A stretch of DNA of 64,000 nucleotides from Microvirga ossetica (GCF_002741015.1 NZ_CP016616.1:5668501-5732500); one strand, 5' to 3'; shown: positions 1-13,720, counted from the first letter of the stretch. A program made the numbers and translations. Notes: generated by a model not told the origin, from the letters alone.

Positions 1-162
1 CGAGGTCTGGAGCGTGGCCGTATCGACCTCGACGAAATCTTGGCTAGCGAAGAAGCTCCGCAGGGCCGCCTGGATCCGGTTGCGCCCGATCAGGAAGGGG
101 CGCCGGTCGGCATGGACATGCGGCGTCCACCAGGGGGAGAGAGCGGGCAGGGGCTTATCCAT
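1..162 (-). CDS. epmA: EF-P--(R)-beta-lysine ligase EpmA (GenX/PoxA), N-terminal part
   Basis: The gene runs off the left edge, so only the first 54 codons are seen; the start is the ATG whose complement lies at 160-162. The residues include [18 protein letters not shown] followed by [11 protein letters not shown], which matches the opening of class II lysyl-tRNA-synthetase-like EpmA proteins (arginine-rich helix, then the F-x-E-V-D/E-T strand). EpmA attaches (R)-beta-lysine to a conserved lysine of elongation factor P. The strongest support is context: it is divergent from efp, its substrate gene, with 141 nt between the starts. A lysyl-tRNA synthetase N-terminus would normally carry an OB-fold anticodon domain first, which is absent here. 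The catalytic core lies outside the window. Confidence 0.85.
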   Translation of the reverse strand, partial: MDKPLPALSPWWTPHVHADRRPFLIGRNRIQAALRSFFASQDFVEVDTATLQTS

Positions 163-303
163 TCCAAAGGGTTCCGCGAGGTCGGACTGGCGATTTGCAC
201 GAAGATAGGCTACTTGCGGCTCCGAAAATGTTTTCGGCGCCACTGGGGGCAGGACGACCCGCCCCTCATGACGCGCCCCTATCTGTCACAAGGAAAGCGT
301 CCC

Positions 304-870
304 GTGAAGGTCATCGCCTCAACGCTCCGCAAAGGCAACGTCGTCGACATGGACGGCAAGCTCTATGTGGTTCTCACCGCCCAGAACATCCACCCCGGTA
401 AGGGCACGCCCGTCACCCAGCTCGACATGCGCCGCATCTCCGACGGCGTGAAGGTCTCCGAGCGCTACCGCACCACCGAGCAGGTGGAGCGCGCCTTCGT
501 GGAGGATCGCGAGCACACCTTCCTCTACGAGGACGGCGAGGGCTTCCACTTCATGAACCCGGAGACCTACGACCAGGTGGTCGTGCCGCAGGACATCATC
601 GGCGACCAGAAGCCCTATCTCCAGGAAGGCATGGCCGTGATGCTCTCGACGCACAACGGCATCGCCATCGCCATCGAGCTGCCGGCCCGCGTGACCCTCG
701 AGATCACCGAGACCGAGCCGGTCGTGAAGGGCCAGACAGCCTCCTCGTCCTACAAGCCCGCCATGTTGTCGAACGGCGTGCGCACCCTGGTGCCGCCCCA
801 CATCCAGGCCGGCACCCGCGTCGTAATCATGACCGAAGACGGCTCCTACGTGGAGCGCGCGAAGGACTGA
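304..870 (+). CDS. efp: Translation elongation factor P
   Basis: The product is 188 residues, the usual EF-P length, starting at GTG 304; an upstream ATG in frame would add an unrelated N-terminal tail. EF-P binds between the P and E sites and rescues ribosomes stalled at polyproline. The three-domain beta fold is recognisable: a KOW-like N-terminus ([14 protein letters not shown]), the loop NIHPGKGTP with the modification lysine at residue 33 (E. coli Lys34), and the C-terminal segment with [17 protein letters not shown] and [17 protein letters not shown]. The lysine and the divergent epmA imply beta-lysylation. The lysine 2,3-aminomutase EpmB is not visible and may lie outside the window. 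Confidence 0.96.
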   Translation: MKVIASTLRKGNVVDMDGKLYVVLTAQNIHPGKGTPVTQLDMRRISDGVKVSERYRTTEQVERAFVEDREHTFLYEDGEGFHFMNPETYDQVVVPQDIIGDQKPYLQEGMAVMLSTHNGIAIAIELPARVTLEITETEPVVKGQTASSSYKPAMLSNGVRTLVPPHIQAGTRVVIMTEDGSYVERAKD

Positions 871-887
871 GATGCCATTACGCAGCC

Positions 888-997
888 CTCCTCCCCCTTG
901 TGGGGAGGAGTTGGAGGTGGGGGTGTAAGCGATAGCCTATGACGCTCTGGCGCCGACACCCCCACCCTTAATCCCTCCCCACAAGGGGGAGGGAAAG
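888..997. repeat. Dispersed palindromic repeat, family A (spacer type I)
   Basis: Two arms of the form CTCCCCCTTGTGGGGAGG and CTCCCCACAAGGGGGAGGG enclose a spacer of about 70 nt that itself carries inverted GGTGGGGGTGT/ACACCCCCACC. The same architecture recurs at 5266, 10005, 24893, 34717, 60518 and, decayed, 63828. The spacer here (TGTAAGCGATAGCCTATGA) is nearly identical to that of the copy at 24893. It fills the gap between efp and the aminotransferase gene. No protein is encoded. Confidence 0.85.
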
Positions 998-1063
998 GCG
1001 CGTACTAAGGACGCGGTCAGCTCTTGTAGAGCCGCAACAAACCTTGCAGGGCAGGAGGTTTCG

Positions 1064-2302
1064 GTGGAGTCTCGCCGGATTCCTGCCCTTTCTCATGTCT
1101 CGAAGGCGAACATTTTCATGACGAGCGGTCCTGAAAAATCCATCAATCCCCTCGTCGCGGATGTCGGCAGCCCTCCGATCCCGGAGGCGCAGGCCTGGAC
1201 GAAGCGCTATGAAGGCGCCTTCGGGCCGCTGATCAACCTGTCCCAGGCCGTTCCGGGCAATGCGCCCCATGCCGAGCTGCTCGAGCGAATGGCCGCCATC
1301 GCCGGCGATGCCGCGGGCTCGCAATACGGGCCGATCAATGGCGATGCGCCTCTCCGGCAGGCTTATGCGGCCGAGCTTTCCCGAATCTACGAGGCCAGGA
1401 TCGGACCGGAGGACACGGCGGTCACGGCGGGCTGCAACATGGCCTTCTTCGTGGCGATGATGCTGCTGGCCCATCGCGGCGACGCGGTGCTGCTGCCGAC
1501 GCCGTGGTACTTCAACCACCAGATGAGCCTCGACATGCTCGGCATCGAGCCGCGCCCGCTGCCCTGCCGGGCGGATGCCGGATTCGTGCCACGCGTCGAG
1601 GATGCGGAGGCGGTGATCGACGACAAGGTGCGCGCCGTCGTCCTGGTGACGCCCAACAACCCGACCGGGGCCGTCTACCCGGCGCACGTGATCGAGAGCT
1701 TCGCGCAGCTCTGCCGAAAGCGCGGTATTTATCTCGTGATCGACGAGACTTACCGGGACTTCCTGCCACAGGGCATGAACCGCCCGCACGGGCTGTTCGT
1801 TGGCGAGGAATGGCGCGACACGGTGATCCAGCTCTATTCCTTCTCGAAATCCTACGCGATCCCGGGCCACCGCACCGGCGCGATCGCGGCCGATGCCGGG
1901 CTCATCGAGCAGGCGGCGAAGATTCTCGACTGCATCCAGATCTGCGCTCCGCGCACGGCGCAGGGCGCGCTGCCCTGGGCCATCGATGGCTTACGCGACT
2001 GGCGCGAGGCCAACCGGGCCGAGATCAACGGGCGTGCACAGGTATTTCAGGACGCTCTCGCGCCACTGCCAGAATGGAAGATCGAGTCGGTCGGCGCCTA
2101 TTTCGCCTATCTGCGCCATCCCTTCCCGGGCAGACAAGCGCAGCAGGTGGCAGAGAAGCTGGCGACGGAACGCGGCGTGCTGTGCCTGCCCGGAAGCTAT
2201 TTCGGCCCCGGCCAGGAGGGGCATTTGCGGGTCGCCATCGCCAATGTCGGCGCGGACGTCCTGAGCGGCCTCACGGAGCGCTTCCGCGGCCTGACGCTTT
2301 GA
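1064..2302 (+). CDS. Class I/II PLP-dependent aminotransferase
   Basis: A fold-type I aminotransferase of 412 residues if begun at GTG 1064, which has AGGAGG five bases upstream (1053-1058); an ATG at 1118 with a weaker AAGG is the alternative and gives 394 residues. Visible features are the NNPTG loop (VVLVTPNNPTGAVYP), the cofactor-ring aspartate in VIDETY (about residue 227) and the PLP-binding lysine in YSFSKSYAIPGHRTG (about residue 262). The C-terminal LRVAIANVG holds the usual carboxylate-binding arginine. Substrate cannot be told from sequence. It has no operon partner, being flanked by repeat A upstream and a 130-nt gap before the phosphatase gene. Confidence 0.85.
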   Translation: MESRRIPALSHVSKANIFMTSGPEKSINPLVADVGSPPIPEAQAWTKRYEGAFGPLINLSQAVPGNAPHAELLERMAAIAGDAAGSQYGPINGDAPLRQAYAAELSRIYEARIGPEDTAVTAGCNMAFFVAMMLLAHRGDAVLLPTPWYFNHQMSLDMLGIEPRPLPCRADAGFVPRVEDAEAVIDDKVRAVVLVTPNNPTGAVYPAHVIESFAQLCRKRGIYLVIDETYRDFLPQGMNRPHGLFVGEEWRDTVIQLYSFSKSYAIPGHRTGAIAADAGLIEQAAKILDCIQICAPRTAQGALPWAIDGLRDWREANRAEINGRAQVFQDALAPLPEWKIESVGAYFAYLRHPFPGRQAQQVAEKLATERGVLCLPGSYFGPGQEGHLRVAIANVGADVLSGLTERFRGLTL

Positions 2303-2432
2303 TGGCTCTTCGGGCGAAGCGCCACATTCTGCAGCGCCCACCCTTGGCAGGACGGTGGCGCGACGGTTACTCTTCACCCGACAGGACATCCATCCGGATG
2401 CTCGGGGAATCGTTTTGACCGTCAAGGCCGAC

Positions 2433-3533
2433 GTGACGACAGATGACGACGACCGGATTGCCGAACCGCTTCAGGGCGCGGCAAGCGGGTCGTCATGGAT
2501 TGCCGATCGCCCGGCCCCGCCGCGACAGGAGACCAGGCGTCGCCCGTCGCGAAGCTACGCCGCGCTCGACCTCGGCACGAACAATTGCCGCCTTCTCATT
2601 GCCGAGCCTGCGCATTTCGGCTTCCGCGTCGTCGATGCGTTTTCGCGCATCGTGCGGCTGGGCGAGGGGCTGGGCCTCGGCAACCGTCTCAGCGACGATG
2701 CCATCGGACGCACCATCGATGCGCTGCGCGTCTGCCGCGAGAAGATGGCAGTGAAGGATGTGTGGCGCGCGCGTCTCGTCGCCACCGAGGCCTGCCGGCT
2801 CGCCGAGAACGGCCCCGCCTTCATCGACCGAGTGCGCGACGAGCTCGACCTCGAGTTGGAGATTGTTGACCGCAAGACCGAGGCTTATCTCGCCGTCACG
2901 GGCTGCGCTTCCCTCGTCGATCCCAAGGCGCATTCGGTCATCGTGTTCGATATCGGCGGCGGCTCGACGGAGATCGCCTGGCTCGACGGCCAGGCGCCGC
3001 ATGCCTTCGCCGACCCTTGCAAGCGCATCCGCGCCTGGGATTCGCTGCCCGTCGGCGTGGTGACGCTGGCCGAGCGCCACGGCGGCATCGAAGTGACGCC
3101 GGAAACATTCGAGGGCATGGTCGAGGAGGTCACCGAACTCCTGCTCGATTTCGCCCTCGTGGCGGCCCAGGCCGGGCGGGCGCACAATTTCCACCTGCTC
3201 GGCACTTCGGGGACCGTCACCACCGTCGGCGGCATTCACTTGGGCCTCGCGCGCTACGACCGGCGCCGGGTCGACGGGATGTGGATGCGCAACGGCGAGA
3301 TCTCGACGGTGATGCAGCGCCTGCTGCATTCCGATTTCAGGCAGCGCGCCGAGAATCCCTGCATCGGCAAGGACCGTGCCGATCTGGTTCTTGCAGGCTG
3401 TGCCATTTTGGAAGCGATCCGGCGGGCCTTCCCCTCGGACCGCCTGCGCATCGCGGATCGCGGACTGCGCGAAGGAATCTTGATGAACATGATGCGCGAG
3501 GATTCGGTGTGGCGGGGAGGCGGCCAAAGGTGA
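2433..3533 (+). CDS. Ppx/GppA family phosphatase
   Basis: A member of the ASKHA-fold exopolyphosphatase / pppGpp phosphohydrolase family. The phosphate-1 motif is [17 protein letters not shown] and the phosphate-2 motif [16 protein letters not shown]; a third glycine-rich stretch is [17 protein letters not shown]. It is about 366 residues from GTG 2433, the start I prefer because it has an AAGG nearby and avoids an unconserved leader; an in-frame start at 2355 is possible. Family members hydrolyse polyphosphate or pppGpp, and the sequence alone does not decide which; the short form lacking the HD domain is typical of alphaproteobacteria. Its stop overlaps the rlmE start by 4 nt, so the two genes are translationally coupled. 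Confidence 0.85.
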   Translation: MTTDDDDRIAEPLQGAASGSSWIADRPAPPRQETRRRPSRSYAALDLGTNNCRLLIAEPAHFGFRVVDAFSRIVRLGEGLGLGNRLSDDAIGRTIDALRVCREKMAVKDVWRARLVATEACRLAENGPAFIDRVRDELDLELEIVDRKTEAYLAVTGCASLVDPKAHSVIVFDIGGGSTEIAWLDGQAPHAFADPCKRIRAWDSLPVGVVTLAERHGGIEVTPETFEGMVEEVTELLLDFALVAAQAGRAHNFHLLGTSGTVTTVGGIHLGLARYDRRRVDGMWMRNGEISTVMQRLLHSDFRQRAENPCIGKDRADLVLAGCAILEAIRRAFPSDRLRIADRGLREGILMNMMREDSVWRGGGQR

Positions 3534-4228
3534 GTGCCAAAACCGGTTCGGGCGTCCGCAATCTCAAGCAGCGCGTGAAAACCGCCAACAAGCGGTCCCT
3601 CTCTTCGCAGAAATGGCTCGAGCGCCAGCTCAACGATCCTTACGTCGCCCGCGCGAAGCGCGAAGGCTACCGCTCGCGCGCGGCCTTCAAGCTCCTCGAG
3701 ATCGACGAGAAGTACCACATCCTGAAAGCCGGCCAGCGCGTGGTCGATCTCGGCGCCGCGCCTGGGGGCTGGTCGCAGATCGCCGCCAAGGTGGTCGGCC
3801 CGAAGGGCAAGGTCGTCGGCATCGACCTTCTGCCCATCGATCCGATGGCGGGCGTCGAGTTCATTCAGCTCGACTTCCTCGACGACAGCGCTCCCGGCCA
3901 GCTGATCGAGATGCTGGGCGGTCCTGCCGACGTGGTCATGTCCGACATGGCCGCCAACACCACCGGCCACAAGAAGACCGATCACCTGCGGATCATCGGG
4001 CTCGCCGAGGCGGCGATCTATTTCGCCCGCGAGATCCTCGCGCCGGGCGGCGCGTTCGTCGCCAAGGTGTTCCAGGGTGGGACCGAGAACCAGCTTCTGG
4101 CCGACCTCAAGCGCGACTTCGCGGTCGTGCGCCACGTCAAGCCTGCCGCGAGCCGGACCGATTCCGCGGAACTCTATGTGCTGGCGACCGGTTTCCGGGG
4201 ACGGACAGGCGAGACGCCCGAAGCCTGA
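3530..4228 (+). CDS. rlmE: 23S rRNA (uridine-2'-O)-methyltransferase RlmE
   Basis: A 232-residue FtsJ/RrmJ protein that methylates U2552 in the 23S A-loop, a late 50S assembly step. The catalytic tetrad is complete: Lys54 in [11 protein letters not shown], Asp139 in VMSDMAAN, Lys179 in FVAKVF and Glu214 in SAELYVLA. The SAM-binding motif is [15 protein letters not shown]. The start is GTG 3530, overlapping the preceding stop as GTGA, with GGGAGG at 3515-3520 inside the ppx/gppA gene. The basic N-terminal extension of about 15 residues ([12 protein letters not shown]) is common in alphaproteobacterial RlmE. Confidence 0.95.
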   Translation: MSAKTGSGVRNLKQRVKTANKRSLSSQKWLERQLNDPYVARAKREGYRSRAAFKLLEIDEKYHILKAGQRVVDLGAAPGGWSQIAAKVVGPKGKVVGIDLLPIDPMAGVEFIQLDFLDDSAPGQLIEMLGGPADVVMSDMAANTTGHKKTDHLRIIGLAEAAIYFAREILAPGGAFVAKVFQGGTENQLLADLKRDFAVVRHVKPAASRTDSAELYVLATGFRGRTGETPEA

Positions 4229-4265
4229 CGCCTTTGCTCGACATCAAGAATGAGGAGGCACGACC

Positions 4266-5201
4266 ATGGCCCTGCACCAGATCGGCATCATCGGCCTCGG
4301 CAAGATCGCGCAGGATCAGCATCTGCCGGTCATCAAGGCCAATCCCGATTTCCAGCTTCTTGCGGTGTCGAGCCAGCGTGGGCTCACCCATGAGGACGCG
4401 CGCTACACCTTCCTGGATTACAGGGATCTCCTGAAGCTTCCCGACATCGAGGCCGTGTCGATCTGCACGCCGCCGCAGGTCCGCCACCAGATCGCCCGCG
4501 ATGCGCTGGTCGCCGGGAAGAGCGTGCTCCTGGAAAAGCCGCCCGCCGCGACCTTGAGCGAGCTCGAGGATCTCAAGGAACTCGCCGCGAAGGTCGGCAA
4601 GGTCGTGTTCACGACCTGGCATGCCCAGTACAACAAGGCCGTCGACGAGGCGAAGAAGGCTCTCGCCGGCTGGACGATCAAGCGTCTTCTCGTGACCTGG
4701 AAAGAGGATGTGCGGCACTGGCACCCGGGCCAGCAATGGATCTGGGAGGCCGGCGGCTTCGGCGTCTTCGATCCGGGCATCAACGCGCTCTCCATCGTCA
4801 CGCGCATCATGCCCGAGCCGGTTTTCATCAAGTCCTCCAGCCTGGAATTCCCGGCCAACCGCGATGCGCCGATCGCCGCCAATCTGGCCTTCTCCATGAG
4901 CCATGGCCAGGGCGATCTCCAGGCGGTCTTCGACTGGCGCCAGACCGGCCCGCAGACCTGGGACATCGAGGTCGAGACGGAAGCCGGCCTGACCCTCAAG
5001 CTCACCCATGGCGGCAGCTGCCTCGAGATAGGCGGCCGTGAGGTGGTGAAGGAGGATCCCGCCGAGTACCAGGCCATCTACCGGCGCTTCGACGAGCTGC
5101 TCAATGCGCGCCAGTCGGAAGTCGACACCGCCCCGTTCCGCCTCGTGGCGGACGCCTTCATGATCGGCAAGCGGGTGCAGGTGGACGCGTTCGAGGATTA
5201 G
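4266..5201 (+). CDS. Gfo/Idh/MocA oxidoreductase, D-galactose/L-arabinose 1-dehydrogenase-like
   Basis: A 311-residue NAD(P)-dependent sugar dehydrogenase. The Rossmann motif GIIGLGKIAQDQHLP opens the protein, SICTPPQVRH follows, and the family EKP motif is LLEKPPAATL. The central block EDVRHWHPGQQWIWEAGGFG then VFDPGINALSI is the signature I know from Azospirillum L-arabinose/D-galactose 1-dehydrogenase, and the C-terminal VDTAPFRLVADAFMIGKRV also fits. These enzymes oxidise the aldose C1 to the lactone, the first step of non-phosphorylating pentose/galactose breakdown. No lactonase or dehydratase gene is adjacent, so the pathway is not shown by context. The start has GAGG at 4251-4254. Confidence 0.85.
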   Translation: MALHQIGIIGLGKIAQDQHLPVIKANPDFQLLAVSSQRGLTHEDARYTFLDYRDLLKLPDIEAVSICTPPQVRHQIARDALVAGKSVLLEKPPAATLSELEDLKELAAKVGKVVFTTWHAQYNKAVDEAKKALAGWTIKRLLVTWKEDVRHWHPGQQWIWEAGGFGVFDPGINALSIVTRIMPEPVFIKSSSLEFPANRDAPIAANLAFSMSHGQGDLQAVFDWRQTGPQTWDIEVETEAGLTLKLTHGGSCLEIGGREVVKEDPAEYQAIYRRFDELLNARQSEVDTAPFRLVADAFMIGKRVQVDAFED

Positions 5202-5208
5202 AGCAAGC

Positions 5209-5246
5209 CGTCATCCCGGACGAAGCGCAGCGAAGATCCGGGATCG
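5209..5246. repeat. Palindromic repeat, family C (single unit)
   Basis: A 38-bp hairpin of CGTCATCCCGGACGAAGCGC then AGCGAAGATCCGGGATCG, in which TCCCGGA pairs with TCCGGGA around AAGCGCAGCGAAG. The same words form both arms of the larger element at 59503-59626. It lies directly 3' of the sugar dehydrogenase gene. Confidence 0.65.
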
Positions 5247-5265
5247 TTGGATGACGCGCCATTTT

Positions 5266-5455
5266 CCCTCCCCCTTGCGGGGAGGGATAGGGGTGGGGGT
5301 GGTCCGACCGGGTGAGTGATAGACGAGAACGGTGTTGGTCCACCTCACCCTGCCGGAGAAGATGCGACGGTAGCCACGTCACCGCCTCATCGATAGAACT
5401 CTGAGTTCCGACTTTGCGACCCCCACCCTCGATCCCTCCCCGCAAGGGGGAGGGA
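5266..5455. repeat. Dispersed palindromic repeat, family A (spacer type II)
   Basis: Arms CCCTCCCCCTTGCGGGGAGG and CCTCCCCGCAAGGGGGAGGG enclose a spacer of about 150 nt beginning GGTCCGACCGGGTGAG and ending CCGACTTTGCGACCCCCACC. The copy at 60518 has the same two spacer ends, and the copy at 10005 has them in the opposite orientation, which defines a second subtype. It separates two convergent genes. Confidence 0.8.
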
Positions 5456-5493
5456 AGAAGGGCGCTCCCGGGATGACGCTGCAGCGGTGAACC

Positions 5494-6351
5494 TCAAGCC
5501 AAGTTCTTCTTCAGGAACCCGACCGTCCGCTTCCACGCGGTTTCGGCAGCTTCCTTGTCGTAGCGCGCCGCGTTGGTGTCGTTGTTGAAGGCGTGGTTGG
5601 CGCCCTCGTAGACGTAGATCTCGTACGTCTTGCCGGCCTGCTTCAGGGCGCCCTCGTAGGCCGGGATGCCGGCATTGATGCGCTCGTCGAGACCGCCGTA
5701 ATGCATCATCATCGCGGCGTTGATCTTGGGCACGTCCTCGGCCTTCGGCTGCCCGCCGTAATAGGCCACGCCCGCATTGAGGTTGGGCTCGTTGACCGCG
5801 AGGGTGTTCACCGCGCCGCCGCCCCAGCAGAAGCCGATGGCGCCGACCTTGCCGTTGCTGTCCGGGCGGGCCTTCAGATAGGCCACCGCCGCCTTGCCGC
5901 AGGCGATCACGTCCGGTCCCTTGAGCTGGCCGATCATGTCGCGGCCCTTGTCCTCGTCGGCGGGCGTGCCGCCCATGGGCGAGAGATAATCGAGACCGAG
6001 CGCGATGAAGCCCTCGGCCGCCATGCGGCGGGTCACGTCCTTGACATGCGGATTGAGGCCACGGTTCTCGTGGATGACGATCACGGTCGGCAGCTTTCCG
6101 GCGGCATCCTTCGGCTTCACGAGATAGCCCTTGAGCTCCTGGGCGCCGGGAATGTCGACCGTCTCGGCGGTGATCCGGGGATCGTTCTCGGGGATGGTCT
6201 GCGCCTGGGCGTAATTGTTCTGCAGCACCGTCAGCAGGGTCGTTGCCGCCGCCGTGCTTCCGGCCAGTGCGGCGAGGCGGTCGAGAAAGGCCCGACGGTT
6301 CATGCCGCCATGGGTGAAATCGTCGTAGAGATCGATGATGCGCTGGTCCAT
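5494..6351 (-). CDS. Dienelactone hydrolase family protein with Tat-like leader
   Basis: An alpha/beta hydrolase of 285 residues. The nucleophile motif is GFCWGGG (cysteine), followed by an aspartate in GGLDERINAGIP and a histidine in GANHAFNN, the Cys-Asp-His triad of carboxymethylenebutenolidases. The N-terminus MNRRAFLDRLAALAGSTAAA resembles a twin-arginine leader preceded by about 16 residues, so a periplasmic location is likely. Substrate is unknown; dienelactone hydrolysis in aromatic degradation is the family prototype, but no such pathway gene is nearby. Divergence in function among these paralogues is common. Confidence 0.85.
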   Translation of the reverse strand: MDQRIIDLYDDFTHGGMNRRAFLDRLAALAGSTAAATTLLTVLQNNYAQAQTIPENDPRITAETVDIPGAQELKGYLVKPKDAAGKLPTVIVIHENRGLNPHVKDVTRRMAAEGFIALGLDYLSPMGGTPADEDKGRDMIGQLKGPDVIACGKAAVAYLKARPDSNGKVGAIGFCWGGGAVNTLAVNEPNLNAGVAYYGGQPKAEDVPKINAAMMMHYGGLDERINAGIPAYEGALKQAGKTYEIYVYEGANHAFNNDTNAARYDKEAAETAWKRTVGFLKKNLA

Positions 6352-6432
6352 GCTCTCTCCTCCCGGCGGGGTCCCTAAAGCGGACTTGACGTGGGGACCC
6401 GCTGTTCTTTGCCGGCGAGAGCCTAGCGCAGC

Positions 6433-9537
<3,105 letters not shown>

Positions 9538-9545
9538 GACGGCAC

Positions 9546-9977
9546 ATGAGCATCACCGCCATTCTGCTGCCGGTCTACGTGCAGGTCGCGCTCACCGTCA
9601 TCCTGCTGCTCTGGATGGGCAGGTCGCGCCTGTCCACCCTGCGCGCCGGCGAGGTGAAGGTAAGGGACATCGCGCTCGGCGAGCGCAACTGGCCGACGCG
9701 CATCCTGCAGATCCAGAACGCGTATCACAATCAGTTCGAGATCCCGGTGCTGTTCTACGTGCTCGTGGTGCTGGCGCTGTTCACCCGCAAGGCGGACATG
9801 CTCTTCGTGGTCATGTCCTGGATGTTCGTGACGAGCCGGCTGGTTCACGCGGCCATTCACACGACCACGAACAAGGTGTCCCTGCGCTTCATGGCCTTTG
9901 TCGTCGGGGTGCTGATCCTCGCCATCATGTGGATCATCTTCGGCGTCCGGGTGCTGGCGGCGGAGACTGGCGTTTAG
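9546..9977 (+). CDS. MAPEG family integral membrane protein
   Basis: A 143-residue protein with four hydrophobic segments, opening with ILLPVYVQVALTVILLLWMG. The central pattern RILQIQNAYHNQFEIPVLFYVLVV fits the MAPEG family (membrane-associated proteins in eicosanoid and glutathione metabolism), in which an N-x-x-E-x-P motif follows the first loop. Bacterial members are often uncharacterised; no glutathione-transferase activity can be assigned. It begins 8 nt after guaB and is probably read with it. Family A repeats follow directly. Confidence 0.8.
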   Translation: MSITAILLPVYVQVALTVILLLWMGRSRLSTLRAGEVKVRDIALGERNWPTRILQIQNAYHNQFEIPVLFYVLVVLALFTRKADMLFVVMSWMFVTSRLVHAAIHTTTNKVSLRFMAFVVGVLILAIMWIIFGVRVLAAETGV

Positions 9978-10004
9978 GGGTTAGGGAGTTTCGCAGGATT
10001 TGTT

Positions 10005-10160
10005 CCCTCCCCCTTGCGGGGAGGGATCGAGGGTGGGGGTCGAAAAGTCGGAATGCCGTGCTTCATTCAGAGACTTGAAGGCTACTACGGCGCTTCTCCC
10101 GTTTGTCCTCTCACCCGGTCTAACGACCCCCACCCCTGCCCCTCCCCGCAAGGGGGAGGG
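10005..10160. repeat. Dispersed palindromic repeat, family A (spacer type II, inverted)
   Basis: Arms CCCTCCCCCTTGCGGGGAGG and CCTCCCCGCAAGGGGGAGGG. The spacer begins GGTCGAAAAGTCGGAA and ends TCACCCGGTCTAACGACCCC, the reverse complement of the ends seen in the copies at 5266 and 60518. It occupies the gap between the MAPEG gene and the small lipoprotein gene. Confidence 0.8.
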
Positions 10161-10190
10161 GAAAGCGCTGAGGGCGAAGCTAGGAGAGGC

Positions 10191-10340
10191 TTAGAACTTC
10201 TTGCCGCTTTCGAGCTGCGTCTTGGCGTCGGTCTGCTTCATCGGAGGCGGGGCGATATCCGCAGCCGGGGCGGTGGCGCAGGCGGCGATGGTCAGGGTCA
10301 GGCCGACGGCGACGAGGCCGCGGGTCAGTCGGGTCAACAT
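10191..10340 (-). CDS. Small lipoprotein, 49 residues
   Basis: The predicted protein MLTRLTRGLVAVGLTLTIAA then CATAPAADIAPPPMKQTDAK has a positively charged start, one hydrophobic segment and a lipobox LTIAAC with cysteine 21, leaving a mature chain of only 29 residues. That is enough to call a signal-peptidase II substrate anchored in the membrane. The mature part is rich in Ala/Pro and ends ESGKKF. I recognise no family. It is divergent from the rsmB-like gene, 119 nt apart. The long in-frame extension upstream lacks coding character, so the ATG at 10340 is preferred. Confidence 0.65.
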   Translation of the reverse strand: MLTRLTRGLVAVGLTLTIAACATAPAADIAPPPMKQTDAKTQLESGKKF

Positions 10341-10459
10341 GGAAAGTGGCTCCAAAGAGAATCGTGCGGTGCGCACGCTCCTTACATCCACTTTCGAACG
10401 GGACGGAAAATAGGAAACATTATGTCGTTTCTACGGCCAAGCTTGAGTGTGCTTTTTCG

Positions 10460-11758
10460 ATGACACCTGCAGCCCGCATCTCCGCCGCCATCGAGGTCCT
10501 CGCGGATATCGATGCCCGCCGCCGCCCGGCATCGGACGCCCTGAAGGATTGGGGCCTGTCCCATCGCTTCGCCGGCTCCAAGGACCGGGCCGCCATCGCG
10601 AGCCTCGTCTACGACGCCCTGCGCCGGAAGGCTTCCGCCGGATGGATCATGGGCGAGGCCACGCCCCGCACCATCGTGCTCGGCATGCTCCGCCTGCAGC
10701 GCGGCCTGGCGCCCGAGGCCGTGGCGGCGCTCTGCTCAGGCGAGCGCTTCGCGCCGGAGCCATTGACACCCGGTGAGAGGGAGAGGCTCGAGAAGGCCGA
10801 TCTCGGCACCGCCCCGGCCCCCGTCGCCGGCGATTTCCCGGATTGGATCGAGCCGTCCCTCAGACGTCTTTTCGGCGACGATCTCGTTCCCGAGATGCAG
10901 GCGCTCGCCACCCGTGCGCCGCTCGACCTGCGGGTAAACACCCTGAAGGTGTCCTCCCGCGAGGAGGCGCATGATGCCCTGCCGCATCTCAATGCCATCG
11001 AGACGCCGCTCTCGCCTTTGGGCCTTCGCATCGCGCCGAGCGAGGACGGGCGCGGTCCTGCCGTGCAGTCGGAGCCCGAGTTCCTGAAGGGCTGGATCGA
11101 GATCCAGGACGAGGGCTCGCAGCTCGTGGCGCTCATCTCCGGCGCCAAGCCCGGCGAGCAGGTGGTCGATCTCTGCGCCGGAGGCGGCGGCAAGACCCTG
11201 GCGCTCGCAGCGCAGATGGAGAACCACGGCCAGATCTACGCCACCGACAACGACGCCCGCCGTCTCGCCCCGATCCACGATCGCCTGACCCGCGCCGGCG
11301 TGCGAAACGTCCAGGTCCGCACGCCGCGGGCCAGGGCCGATGCGGTGACGGATCTCGACGGCAAGATCGACTGCGTGCTCGTCGATGCGCCCTGCACCGG
11401 GATCGGCACCTGGCGGCGCAACCCGGATGCGAAATGGCGCCTGCGGCCCGGCAGCCTGGAGGTTCGGCGCAACGAGCAGGCCACGGTCCTCGACCGGGCG
11501 GCGCAGCTCGTGAAGCCCGGCGGCCGCATCGTCTACATCACCTGCTCGATCCTGGCCGAAGAGAACGACGACGCGCTCGAAACCTTCCTGCAGCGCCAGA
11601 AAGGCTTCAAGCCGGTCCCTCAGGAGGAGGTGCTGGGGACGAACGAGCTCGGCTTCCTCAAGAATGTCGTGCGCCGGACGGCGTATGGCCTCCAGCTGAC
11701 CCCGCACAAGACCGGCACCGACGGCTTCTATGCCGCGGTCCTGGTGCGAAACCCATGA
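10460..11758 (+). CDS. RsmB/NOP2-type RNA (cytosine-C5)-methyltransferase
   Basis: A 432-residue SAM-dependent m5C methyltransferase with an N-terminal NusB-like helical region (about residues 1-135) and a C-terminal Rossmann catalytic domain. Seen are the SAM motif VVDLCAGGGGKTLALA, motif IV DAPCTGIGTWRRNPD and motif VI with the catalytic cysteine in YITCSILAEEND. The RsmB group modifies C967 of 16S rRNA; which cytosine this one targets is not certain, since alphaproteobacteria often have two paralogues. The start is ATG 10460, chosen because the N-terminal helices begin there. guaA follows after 54 nt. Confidence 0.88.
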   Translation: MTPAARISAAIEVLADIDARRRPASDALKDWGLSHRFAGSKDRAAIASLVYDALRRKASAGWIMGEATPRTIVLGMLRLQRGLAPEAVAALCSGERFAPEPLTPGERERLEKADLGTAPAPVAGDFPDWIEPSLRRLFGDDLVPEMQALATRAPLDLRVNTLKVSSREEAHDALPHLNAIETPLSPLGLRIAPSEDGRGPAVQSEPEFLKGWIEIQDEGSQLVALISGAKPGEQVVDLCAGGGGKTLALAAQMENHGQIYATDNDARRLAPIHDRLTRAGVRNVQVRTPRARADAVTDLDGKIDCVLVDAPCTGIGTWRRNPDAKWRLRPGSLEVRRNEQATVLDRAAQLVKPGGRIVYITCSILAEENDDALETFLQRQKGFKPVPQEEVLGTNELGFLKNVVRRTAYGLQLTPHKTGTDGFYAAVLVRNP

Positions 11759-11812
11759 CAGACCTCATATTCCGATTGTTGACCTGCCCTCGAAAGCCGT
11801 AAGAACCCTGCC

Positions 11813-13369
<1,557 letters not shown>

Positions 13370-13372
13370 CGA

Positions 13373-13720
13373 ATGCCGGTGACCCTTTACGGCATCAAGA
13401 ACTGCGACACGATGAAGAAGGCGCGCGCCTGGCTCGATGCCGAGGGCGTGACGTACGCGTTTCATGACTACAAGGCGGAGGGCATCGACCGTCCGCGGCT
13501 TGAGGCCTGGGCGCGTGCGGTCGGCTGGGAGACGCTGCTCAACCGGGCCGGCACGACCTTCCGCAAGCTGCCGGAGGCCGACAAGGCGGATCTCGACGAG
13601 CGGAAAGCGCTTGCGCTCATGCTCGACCAGCCATCGATGATCAAGCGCCCGGTGCTCGACCTCGACGGTCGTCTCCTCGTCGGCTTCAAGCCGGATTACT
13701 ATGCGGAGTCGATGCGTTAG
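13373..13720 (+). CDS. ArsC/Spx family thioredoxin-fold protein (YffB-like)
   Basis: A 115-residue protein whose start LYGIKNCDTMKKARAWLD carries the single cysteine of the CxxxK-type active site shared by YffB and the arsenate reductase superfamily. The C-terminal block MIKRPVLDLDGRLLVGFKPD is the conserved cis-proline segment. YffB-like members bind glutathione and do not necessarily reduce arsenate; no ars genes are near. The ATG is 3 nt from the guaA stop, so it is probably co-transcribed with guaA. Confidence 0.85.
   Translation: MPVTLYGIKNCDTMKKARAWLDAEGVTYAFHDYKAEGIDRPRLEAWARAVGWETLLNRAGTTFRKLPEADKADLDERKALALMLDQPSMIKRPVLDLDGRLLVGFKPDYYAESMR

Noticed and set aside
11759..11812. Purine riboswitch before guaA
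   Set aside because: The gap is only 54 nt and has no recognisable aptamer core.
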